Assembly: GCA_002309345.1 (NCBI GenBank)
Contig: DBWZ01000053.1
Coordinates: forward strand, 1 to 15,709
DNA: 15,709 bases
Direction of reading: 5' to 3'
Source: Pseudobutyrivibrio sp. UBA1225
GTDB lineage: Bacteria > Bacillota > Clostridia > Lachnospirales > Lachnospiraceae
Both the position numbers and the translations under genes were made by a program. Positions within the stretch are counted from its first letter, which is position 1. Every line of letters begins with the position of its first letter. The notes under the pieces are model-generated. The model was not told the origin of the DNA. It was given only the letters and a program-made list of their open reading frames with translations, and did no database searches. Positions 1 to 5,682 of this stretch are shown one piece after another.

Positions 1-66
1 ATCAAAAGAAAGGGTAGCATTCGTATAATCTGCGAAAACCCAAAGCATAAGCAGCGTCAGGGTTAA
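1..66 (+). CDS. rpmJ: Ribosomal protein L36, C-terminal part
   Basis: The window opens in frame inside this gene. The 21 visible residues carry the basic ending of bacterial L36, including CENPKHKQRQG and a TAA stop. L36 is a very small protein of the large ribosomal subunit, normally 37-38 residues, so roughly the first 16 are outside the window. The single Cys and the His in this tail are two of the usual zinc ligands of the C+ form; the other Cys residues would lie upstream. Its position just before rpsM is the classic order infA-rpmJ-rpsM at the end of the ribosomal supercluster. Identification is firm from the tail and its neighbour. Confidence 0.93.
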   Translation: MKRKGSIRIICENPKHKQRQG

Positions 67-274
67 TTCTGGCTTTGTTTATTTAGCATTTTATTATGTG
101 CGGCTGCAGCCTAAAGAGTATCTAATTTAGGCTGTTCATAATAAATAGGCCTATCATACCGAGGCCAACGTTGGAATAGATGTAGGTGTACACACATTTC
201 AGGCCGATTATTCGGAGCTGTATTACTTATATCGCTTATTAATTGTAGAAATATTTATGGAGGTGTAAACACAC
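67..274 (+). promoter_or_regulatory. Structured leader between rpmJ and rpsM
   Basis: These 208 bases hold no open frame of note but several inverted repeats. CAGCCTAAA (107-115) pairs perfectly with TTTAGGCTG (126-134) around a 10-base loop. Two 10-bp palindromes occur at 102-111 (GGCTGCAGCC) and 165-174 (CCAACGTTGG). GGCCT (148-152) can pair with AGGCC (162-166). No T-run follows the main hairpin, so it does not look like a simple terminator. The ribosome site GGAGGTG (259-265) sits 9 bases before the rpsM start. By analogy with the enterobacterial alpha operon, where S4 represses translation at the rpsM leader, this could be an autoregulatory leader; that is inference. I found no convincing promoter. 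Confidence 0.5.
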
Positions 275-643
275 ATGGCTCGTATTGCAGGTGTAGATTT
301 ACCAAGAGACAAGAGAATTGAAATTGGTTTAACTTACATTTACGGAATTGGTAGAGTAAGCTCAAACAAGGTTCTTGAAGCAGCTGGTGTTGATCCTAAC
401 ACACGTGTTAAGGATTTAACTGACGAAGAAGTTAAAAAGATTAGCACAGTTATAGATGAGACATTAACTGTTGAAGGTGATCTTAGAAGAGAAGTAGCTC
501 TTGATATCAAGAGACTTCAGGAAATTGGATGCTATAGAGGAATCCGTCACAGAAAGGGTCTTCCTGTTCGTGGACAGAAGACTAAGACTAACGCACGTAC
601 TCGCAAGGGTCCAAAGCGTACAGTTGCAAATAAGAAGAAGTAA
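275..643 (+). CDS. rpsM: Ribosomal protein S13
   Basis: S13 sits in the head of the 30S subunit and contacts the 50S subunit and P-site tRNA. The 122-residue product is full length. It begins MARIAGVDLPRDKR, as bacterial S13 does, has the helical segment with YIYGIGR (21-27), and ends in the conserved basic tail (about 87-122: YRGIRHRKGLPVRGQ, then TKTNARTRKG). The ATG lies 9 bases after GGAGGTG. It is the first gene of the alpha operon rpsM-rpsK-rpsD-rpoA-rplQ. Nothing is odd in the coding sequence; the structured leader in front of it is described separately. Confidence 0.98.
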   Translation: MARIAGVDLPRDKRIEIGLTYIYGIGRVSSNKVLEAAGVDPNTRVKDLTDEEVKKISTVIDETLTVEGDLRREVALDIKRLQEIGCYRGIRHRKGLPVRGQKTKTNARTRKGPKRTVANKKK

Positions 644-681
644 TTTGTTATTTAATAGAAAGAAAGTAGGTTAGTTTAATT

Positions 682-1074
682 ATGGCTAAAGTTGCAAAGA
701 AGACAACAAAAAGGCGTGTAAAGAAAAACGTTGAACACGGACAGGTACATATCCAGGCATCTTTCAATAATACTATCGTTACTATTACAGATGCACAGGG
801 TAACGCTCTTTCATGGGCAAGTGCTGGTGGTCTAGGATTTAGAGGTTCAAGGAAATCTACTCCTTATGCTGCGCAGATGGCATCAGAGACAGCTGTGAAG
901 GCTGCATTAGTTCACGGTTTAAAGTGTGTAGATGTATTTGTTAAGGGACCAGGTTCAGGTCGTGAAGCTGCAATCAGAGCAATCGATGCAAACGGCGTTC
1001 AGGTTCTTACAATCAAGGATGTTACTCCAGTTCCACACAACGGATGTCGTCCACCAAAGCGTAGAAGAGTTTAA
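682..1074 (+). CDS. rpsK: Ribosomal protein S11
   Basis: S11 lies on the platform of the 30S subunit near the mRNA exit, in contact with the 3' end of 16S rRNA. The 130-residue product has a basic N-terminal extension (1-18), the core HIQASFNNTIVTITD (23-37), the GFRGSRKSTPYAAQ segment (52-65) and the invariant tail PHNGCRPPKRRRV (118-130). Length matches the family. It follows rpsM by 38 bases. The ribosome site is weak: only AGTAGG (665-670), 11 bases from the ATG, so translation may be partly coupled to rpsM. Confidence 0.98.
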   Translation: MAKVAKKTTKRRVKKNVEHGQVHIQASFNNTIVTITDAQGNALSWASAGGLGFRGSRKSTPYAAQMASETAVKAALVHGLKCVDVFVKGPGSGREAAIRAIDANGVQVLTIKDVTPVPHNGCRPPKRRRV

Positions 1075-1090
1075 TTAGGAGGGAAATCTA

Positions 1091-1684
1091 ATGGCAGTTA
1101 ATAAGACACCAGTTCTTAAAAGATGTAGATCTCTTGATTTAGACCCTACATTTTTAGGATATGATAAAAAGTCACGTAGACAGAAAAATAGAGGAAGAGG
1201 CAAGAAGTCTGAGTATTATTTCCAGCTTTTAGAGAAGCAGAAAGCTAAGTTTATCTATGGCGTACTCGAGAAGCCTTTCCGTAATTACTATGAGAAGGCT
1301 GACCGTCAAAAGGGTATGACAGGTGCAAACCTTATGACACTTCTTGAGAGCCGTCTTGATAACGTAGTATTCCGTATGGGATTCGCACGTACAAGAAAAG
1401 AAGCTCGTCAGGTTGTTGATCACAAGATGTTCCTTGTAAACGGCAAGCCAGTTAACATCCCATCTTACCTTGTTAAGGCTGGAGATGTTGTAGAGGTTCG
1501 TGAGAAGTCAAAGAGCCTTCAGAGATTCAAAGACATTATCGAGGTTACAGCTGGTAGAACAACTCCAGAGTGGGTTGATGTAGATGCTGAAAACCTCAAG
1601 GGTACAGTTAAAGAGCTTCCTAGCAGAGAGCAGATCGATGTTCCAGTAGACGAGATGCTTATCGTCGAGTTATATTCAAAATAA
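1091..1684 (+). CDS. rpsD: Ribosomal protein S4 (zinc-free form)
   Basis: S4 is a primary 16S rRNA-binding protein that nucleates assembly of the 30S body; in several bacteria it also represses its own operon. The 197-residue product has the N-terminal S4 region (1-87, including QKAKFIYGVLEKPFRNYY), the S4 RNA-binding fold (about 88-150, with SRLDNVVFRMGFARTRKEAR and LVNGKPVNIPSYLVKAGD), and the usual C-terminal ending MLIVELYSK. It has only one cysteine (Cys12), so it is the C-minus form that lacks the four-Cys zinc site. The ATG follows AGGAGGG (1077-1083) by 7 bases, 16 bases after rpsK. Having rpsD inside the alpha operon, unlike the separate rpsD of Bacillus subtilis, leaves room for S4 autoregulation of the whole operon. 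Confidence 0.98.
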   Translation: MAVNKTPVLKRCRSLDLDPTFLGYDKKSRRQKNRGRGKKSEYYFQLLEKQKAKFIYGVLEKPFRNYYEKADRQKGMTGANLMTLLESRLDNVVFRMGFARTRKEARQVVDHKMFLVNGKPVNIPSYLVKAGDVVEVREKSKSLQRFKDIIEVTAGRTTPEWVDVDAENLKGTVKELPSREQIDVPVDEMLIVELYSK

Positions 1685-1710
1685 TAAATTTTAGTAAATG
1701 TTTACAAAAA

Positions 1711-1740
1711 GCACTTATACAACCTTGCTTGTATAAGTGC
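1711..1740 (+). promoter_or_regulatory. Perfect 12-bp hairpin after rpsD
   Basis: GCACTTATACAA (1711-1722) and TTGTATAAGTGC (1729-1740) are perfect reverse complements around the 6-base loop CCTTGC. On the + strand the downstream sequence is GATTTGTT, which is not a proper T-run. On the - strand the hairpin would be followed by five Ts, because 1706-1710 is AAAAA. The flanks TTTACAAA and TTTGTTAAA can extend the stem with a bulge. It may stabilise or mark the 3' end of the rpsD message, be an RNase processing site, or be a weak bidirectional terminator. The structure is certain; the role is not. Confidence 0.6.
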
Positions 1741-1781
1741 GATTTGTTAAAATTTTGCTATGCGGCAATGAGCACTAAGAC

Positions 1782-1852
1782 CAGAATATTTTTGACTTTA
1801 TAGAAAAATGTTTCGCAGTCTTCTATAAAGTAAAAACAATATTCTGTTTTTT
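1782..1852 (+). terminator. Long hairpin with T-run before rpoA (attenuator candidate)
   Basis: Two nested perfect stems occur: CAGAATATT (1782-1790) with AATATTCTG (1838-1846), and inside it ACTTTATAGAA (1795-1805) with TTCTATAAAGT (1821-1831). They are separated by a small internal loop and capped by a 15-base loop. Six Ts (1847-1852) follow directly, and the rpoA start codon is 31 bases further on. This is the layout of an intrinsic terminator or attenuator, though the stem is AT-rich and therefore weaker than usual. Because rpoA and rplQ are essential and no strong promoter is visible after it, partial read-through or RNA processing is more likely than full termination. Confidence 0.55.
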
Positions 1853-1883
1853 GAGTCTATTACATTAATAAGGAGGCAATGTA

Positions 1884-2843
1884 GTGTTAAATTTTGAAAA
1901 CCCAAACATAGAAATCGCAGAGATTTCTGAGGACAAAAAATACGGCAGATTTGTTGTAGAGCCACTTGAGAGAGGCTATGGTATAACACTTGGTAATTCT
2001 CTCCGCAGAATTATGCTTTCATCTCTGCCAGGAGCTGCAGTTAGCCAGATAAAAATCGAGGGCGTTCTTCATGAATTCAGCGCTATTCCAGGCGTTAAAG
2101 AAGACGTTACTGAAATCGTTATGAACATCAAAGAACTTGCTATTAGAAATAACAGCAGTTCAGATGAACCAAAGACAGCATATATCGAGTTCGAGGGTGA
2201 AGGAGTAGTTACAGCTGCTGATATCCAGGTAGATTCAGATATAGAGATTATTAATCCAGATTTAGTTATCGCACATCTTAATGGCGGCAACGATTGCAAG
2301 CTTTACATGGAGCTTACAATCACAAAGAATCGTGGTTATATCTCTGCAGATAAAAACAAAACTCCAGATACTCCAATCGGCAAGATTGCAGTAGATTCAA
2401 TCTACACACCAGTTGAGCGTGTAAACATGACAGTAGAAGACACTCGTGTAGGCCAGGTTACAGACTTTGATAAGCTTACACTTGATGTATATACAAACGG
2501 CACAATGGGTCCTGATGAAGCTGTATCAATGGCTGCAAAGGTACTCAGCGAGCATTTAAATCTATTCGTTAATCTTTCAGAGGCTGCTCAGGATCTCAGC
2601 GTTATCGCTGACAAGCCAGATGATACAACAGGCAAGACTCTTGAAATGAGCATTGATGAGCTTGAGCTTTCAGTTCGTTCATACAACTGCTTAAAGAGAG
2701 CTGGTATCAACACAGTAGCAGAGCTTTGCGACAAGTCACCAGACGATATGATGAAGGTTCGTAACCTTGGTCGCAAGTCAATGGAAGAGGTTGAACAGAA
2801 GCTTAGCGAGCTTGGTCTTTCACTCAGAATGATTGAAGACTAA
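1884..2843 (+). CDS. rpoA: RNA polymerase alpha subunit
   Basis: Alpha dimerises to scaffold assembly of RNA polymerase, and its C-terminal domain binds UP elements and activators. The 319-residue product has the N-terminal domain (about 1-230; GYGITLGNSLRRIMLSSLPG at 31-50 is the assembly motif) and a linker around 235-255. The C-terminal domain (256-319) carries VRSYNCLKRAGI and NLGRKSMEEVEQKL. Arg265, Asn268, Gly296 and Lys298 fall exactly at the residue numbers used for DNA contact in E. coli alpha. The start is GTG at 1884, 7 bases after AGGAGG (1871-1876). An ATG at 1879 overlaps it but runs straight into TAG and is too close to the ribosome site. The gene follows two hairpins in the gap after rpsD. 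Confidence 0.98.
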   Translation: MLNFENPNIEIAEISEDKKYGRFVVEPLERGYGITLGNSLRRIMLSSLPGAAVSQIKIEGVLHEFSAIPGVKEDVTEIVMNIKELAIRNNSSSDEPKTAYIEFEGEGVVTAADIQVDSDIEIINPDLVIAHLNGGNDCKLYMELTITKNRGYISADKNKTPDTPIGKIAVDSIYTPVERVNMTVEDTRVGQVTDFDKLTLDVYTNGTMGPDEAVSMAAKVLSEHLNLFVNLSEAAQDLSVIADKPDDTTGKTLEMSIDELELSVRSYNCLKRAGINTVAELCDKSPDDMMKVRNLGRKSMEEVEQKLSELGLSLRMIED

Positions 2844-2976
2844 ATCGTCAATATAGTTACAGGAAACAATACGTGAAAAATAAGACCGATGAGCATTCTC
2901 GCGTATGCCTTTCCATCATCAAGTTACGGGATAAGACCGATGAGCACCTGTGACGCCAGTTATAAGGAGAAAAGAA
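2844..2976 (+). repeat. rplQ leader with a 16-base direct repeat
   Basis: The 133 bases between rpoA and rplQ contain ATAAGACCGATGAGCA twice, at 2880-2895 and 2931-2946, 51 bases apart. A weaker match precedes each copy (GTTACAGGA near 2854 and GTTACGGGA near 2924), so the duplicated unit may be longer. Between the copies GCAT (2893-2896) can pair with ATGC (2905-2908), and GATGA (2888-2892) with TCATC (2916-2920). No T-run or clear promoter is seen. The repeat could be a protein- or RNA-binding site controlling rplQ, or a small tandem duplication. AAGGAGA (2964-2970) is the rplQ ribosome site. Confidence 0.55.
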
Positions 2977-3501
2977 ATGGCAAAGTACAGAAAGTTAAGC
3001 AGAACATCTTCACAGAGAAAAGCACTTTTAAGAAATCAGGTAACTGAGCTTCTTTATCACGGCAAGATTGTTACTACTGAAGCAAAAGCTAAAGAAGTTA
3101 AGAAGATTGCTGAGCACATCATTACACTTGGCGTAAAGGAAAAGGATAACTTCGAAGAAGTTACAGTTCAGGCTAAGGTTGCTCGCAAAGATAAAGACGG
3201 CAAGAGAGTTAAAGAAGTAGTAGACGGCAAGAAGGTTACTGTATACGATACAGTAGACAAGAAAATCAAGAAGGATTCTCCTTCAAGACTTCACGCTCGT
3301 CGTCAGATGATGCAGGTTCTTTACACTCCAACAGCTAAGGGTGAAAAGAAGAGCGAGTCACACAAAGTAGACATGGCAAACTTCGTATTCGATGAAGTTG
3401 CACCAAAGTATGTTGATCGCAAGGGTGGTTACACACGTATCGTTAAGATTGGACCACGTAAGGGTGATGCAGCTATGGAAGTTGTTCTTGAGTTAGTATA
3501 A
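2977..3501 (+). CDS. rplQ: Ribosomal protein L17 with lineage insertion
   Basis: L17 is a large-subunit protein near the peptide exit tunnel. I place the start at the ATG at 2977, 6 bases after AAGGAGA, because MAKYRKLSRTSSQRKALLRNQ matches L17 N-termini; an in-frame GTG at 2950 would add 9 unsupported residues. The product has 174 residues, against about 115-130 in most bacteria. The conserved parts are 1-57, LHARRQMMQVLY (105-116) and FDEVAPKYVDRKGGYTRI (138-155). The extra length is a Lys/Val/Asp-rich insertion (about 58-103) and a short lysine-rich loop (about 117-131). From memory this insertion is usual in Lachnospiraceae L17. It is the last gene of the alpha operon, directly before a strong terminator. 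Confidence 0.96.
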   Translation: MAKYRKLSRTSSQRKALLRNQVTELLYHGKIVTTEAKAKEVKKIAEHIITLGVKEKDNFEEVTVQAKVARKDKDGKRVKEVVDGKKVTVYDTVDKKIKKDSPSRLHARRQMMQVLYTPTAKGEKKSESHKVDMANFVFDEVAPKYVDRKGGYTRIVKIGPRKGDAAMEVVLELV

Positions 3502-3516
3502 TAGATATGACTTTCT

Positions 3517-3549
3517 AGACCTAAGACAATTTGTCTTAGGTCTTTTTTT
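3517..3549 (+). terminator. Intrinsic terminator of the alpha operon
   Basis: AGACCTAAGAC (3517-3527) pairs perfectly with GTCTTAGGTCT (3533-3543) around the loop AATTT, and seven Ts (3543-3549) follow. It begins 15 bases after the rplQ stop. This is a textbook Rho-independent terminator and separates the ribosomal operon from the transporter operon. Confidence 0.93.
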
Positions 3550-3573
3550 GACTCTTTCTTTTATGGCCGAAAA

Positions 3574-3602
3574 TTGACTTTACCTATTAAAAGTGCTAAA
3601 GT
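3574..3602 (+). promoter_or_regulatory. Sigma-A type promoter of the ABC importer operon
   Basis: A -35 box TTGACT (3574-3579) lies 17 bases before a -10 box TAAAGT (3597-3602), which has the extended-10 dinucleotide TG at 3594-3595. Transcription would start near 3609, giving a leader of about 27 bases with AGGAGGAGA (3622-3630) as ribosome site. AGTG-AACA-CACT (3600-3611), overlapping the -10 box and the expected start, is a short inverted repeat that could be an operator. The leader is too short to hold a T-box or riboswitch. Confidence 0.7.
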
Positions 3603-3635
3603 GAACACACTGAACAATACTAGGAGGAGAGATAA

Positions 3636-4670
3636 ATGAAAAAATTCTTGAGTATGATTACATTGTCTGCATTGGCATTATCTTTAATTGCCTGCGGTAC
3701 AGATTCCGCTGCAAAGCGCGAGGGTAACTCTGACTCAGCTTCGTCTGAACAGACAGAAGCAAAGGCTGATGACAAAACATACAACGTAGGTGTCATTCAA
3801 CTTATGCAGCACAAGGCTCTTGACGCAGCGACAAAGGGTTTTGAAGATGCCCTCAAAGAAAAGCTTGGCGACAAGGTTACAATCACTGTTGAGAATGCAT
3901 CTGGCGACAGCACAACTTGTGCAACACTTGCCAATTCATTCGTGTCTGACAATGTTGATTTAATTATGGCTAATGCGACTCCTGCATTACAGGCCAGCCA
4001 GACTGCTACAAGTGATATTCCTATCGTTGCTACATCCATTACAGATTATGCTTCAGCACTTGGCATAGATTTAAAAGACTGGACAGGTTCAACTGGAATC
4101 AATGTTACTGGCACATCTGATTTGGCTCCACTTGACGAGCAGGCCGACATGCTTCACGAACTTTATCCAGATGCAAAAGAAGTTGGTATTATCTATTGCT
4201 CAGGCGAGGATAATTCAATCTTTCAGGTTAAAGAAATAACAAAATATCTTGAAGAATATGGTTACAAAGTTTCTGAGTATACATTCTCTGACTCAAGTGA
4301 TGTCTCAACAGTTGTACAGACTGCATGTGATTCAAGCGATGTTATCTATGTACCTACAGACAACGTTGCTGCAAACTGCGGTCAGACAATCAACAACATA
4401 GCTTTGACAGCAAAGGTTCCAATCATCGCTGGCGAAGAAGGCATCTGTAAGGATTGTGGTGTAGCTACACTTTCAATTTCTTACTATGACATTGGTAGAG
4501 CCGCAGGCGAAATGGCTTACGAAATTCTTGTAAATGGTGCTGACCCTGCAAAGATGGACATCCAGTATGCAACTGAATTTACAAAAGAATACAACGAAGA
4601 AATAGTTAAAACACTCGGTGTTGATATTCCAAAGGATTACGAAGCAATCAAGGCAGACAAAGATGAATAA
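3636..4670 (+). CDS. ABC importer substrate-binding lipoprotein, TrpX-like
   Basis: This is an extracytoplasmic binding protein of the ABC_sub_bind family (COG2984 type), which captures a small solute and delivers it to the permease encoded next door. The 344-residue precursor has a lipoprotein signal: MKK, a hydrophobic stretch (5-19) and the lipobox LIAC (17-20), with Cys20 to be lipidated. A low-complexity Ser/Glu/Lys linker (21-48) follows, then the periplasmic-binding fold from YNVGVIQLMQHKALDAATKGF to about 335. GDSTTCATLANSF (90-102), YVPTDNVAAN (238-247) and AGEEGICKDCGVATLSISYYDIG are typical family segments. Cys271 and Cys274 form a CxxC. Characterised streptococcal relatives import aromatic amino acids, notably tryptophan; the ligand here is unproven. 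The ATG is supported by AGGAGGAGA (3622-3630). Confidence 0.9.
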   Translation: MKKFLSMITLSALALSLIACGTDSAAKREGNSDSASSEQTEAKADDKTYNVGVIQLMQHKALDAATKGFEDALKEKLGDKVTITVENASGDSTTCATLANSFVSDNVDLIMANATPALQASQTATSDIPIVATSITDYASALGIDLKDWTGSTGINVTGTSDLAPLDEQADMLHELYPDAKEVGIIYCSGEDNSIFQVKEITKYLEEYGYKVSEYTFSDSSDVSTVVQTACDSSDVIYVPTDNVAANCGQTINNIALTAKVPIIAGEEGICKDCGVATLSISYYDIGRAAGEMAYEILVNGADPAKMDIQYATEFTKEYNEEIVKTLGVDIPKDYEAIKADKDE

Positions 4671-4714
4671 TTCTAAGAACTATTTTTTCAGTAAACTAAA
4701 ATAAAAATAATAGT

Positions 4715-4739
4715 GGGCAAGGTCAATTTGACCTTGCTC
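4715..4739 (+). promoter_or_regulatory. Hairpin between binding-protein and permease genes
   Basis: GCAAGGTC (4717-4724) pairs with GACCTTGC (4730-4737) around AATTT, and the stem extends outward by a G-U and a G-C pair. Only three Ts follow before the permease ribosome site GGAG (4743-4746), so the hairpin ends just in front of it. Hairpins here commonly keep binding-protein mRNA more abundant than permease mRNA, by protecting the 3' end or by partial termination. The structure is clear; that role is inferred. Confidence 0.7.
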
Positions 4740-4752
4740 TTTGGAGTTTAAA

Positions 4753-5682
4753 ATGGACATAGGAACACTTATTTCGGGAATGCCTGGTACAGTGGCTCAG
4801 GGTGTCATTTACGGCATCATGGCACTTGGCATTTTTATCACATTTAAATTATTGAATTTTGCAGATTTGTCAGTTGACGGATCCTTTGCAACAGGCGGTG
4901 CCGTTGCAGCGATGACAATAATAACAGGACACGAGTGGTATCTTGCTCTTGTGCTTGCTTTTGTTGCAGGTGCATTGGCTGGTTTGCTAACCGGTATTTT
5001 AAATACCTTGCTCGGCATACCAGATATACTAGCAGGTATTTTGACTCAGCTTGCCCTCTATTCAATCAACTTAAGAATTACGTTAAATCAACCAAACACA
5101 CCAATTTCGGTTGATAAATATAATTTGGCAATATCACTCAGATACAAGACAGATGCACTTATAACTGTGCTTGTTTTTGCTGCCGTAATAATTGCAATTA
5201 TGTACTGGTTCTTTGGAACAGAACTTGGTTCTGCAATCAGAGCTACAGGTACTAATCCTGCAATGTCCAAAGCTCAGGGTATCAATGTCAACCGCATGAA
5301 GGTACTTGGTCTTGTTATTTCAAATGCCATAGTTGCATTGGCAGGTGCCCTTATTGCGCAATTCTCTGGTAACGCAGATGTTAACATGGGACGTGGTGCT
5401 ATTGTAATTGGCTTGGCTGCAATCATAATCGGCGAAGTCTTTTGCAATGCAATCTTTAGAAAACGCAAGACATTTAGCGTGTCTCTTGCCTTTGTTGTAG
5501 TGGGTGGAATTCTTTACTACATCTTTATTGCAATTGTACTTTGGGCAAAGATGCCAGCCAACGACATGAAGCTCTTCACTGCATTCATAGTGGCTGTATT
5601 CTTGGCTGTTCCTCACATCAAAGCTCAGATGAACAGCTCATACCGCAAAGCTGCGAGGAGAGGAGGTAACGGCAATGCTTAA
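4753..5682 (+). CDS. ABC importer permease, TrpY-like (COG4120 type)
   Basis: This is the membrane channel subunit of the importer. The start is the ATG at 4753, 6 bases after GGAG; a TTG at 4741 would overlap the hairpin and add only four residues. The 309-residue product is mostly hydrophobic, with about eight or nine membrane segments (roughly 14-34, 43-58, 62-85, 90-105, 135-154, 184-205, 213-232, 242-264, 273-289). GTELGSAIRATGTNPAMSKAQ (starting at 155) is the cytoplasmic coupling loop that contacts the ATPase, and LNFADLSVDGSFATGGA (34-50) is also typical of this branched-chain-amino-acid-type permease family. The C-terminus is basic, consistent with a cytoplasmic end. Its stop overlaps the ATPase start by 8 bases. 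Confidence 0.92.
   Translation: MDIGTLISGMPGTVAQGVIYGIMALGIFITFKLLNFADLSVDGSFATGGAVAAMTIITGHEWYLALVLAFVAGALAGLLTGILNTLLGIPDILAGILTQLALYSINLRITLNQPNTPISVDKYNLAISLRYKTDALITVLVFAAVIIAIMYWFFGTELGSAIRATGTNPAMSKAQGINVNRMKVLGLVISNAIVALAGALIAQFSGNADVNMGRGAIVIGLAAIIIGEVFCNAIFRKRKTFSVSLAFVVVGGILYYIFIAIVLWAKMPANDMKLFTAFIVAVFLAVPHIKAQMNSSYRKAARRGGNGNA

Noticed and set aside
1879..1884. ATG-TAG start-stop overlapping the rpoA GTG
   Set aside because: Only 2 bases after the ribosome site, too close for initiation; the GTG at 1884 has correct spacing. Most likely chance.
2950..2976. N-terminal extension of L17 from a GTG
   Set aside because: The extra residues include the ribosome site itself as codons and do not match L17; the ATG at 2977 does.
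3550..3635. T-box or riboswitch controlling the importer
   Set aside because: The gap after the rplQ terminator is too short and lacks the T-box sequence and an antiterminator structure.
5320..5616. 98-codon open frame on the - strand inside the permease gene
   Set aside because: No ribosome site and a composition that mirrors the hydrophobic permease codons; a shadow frame.
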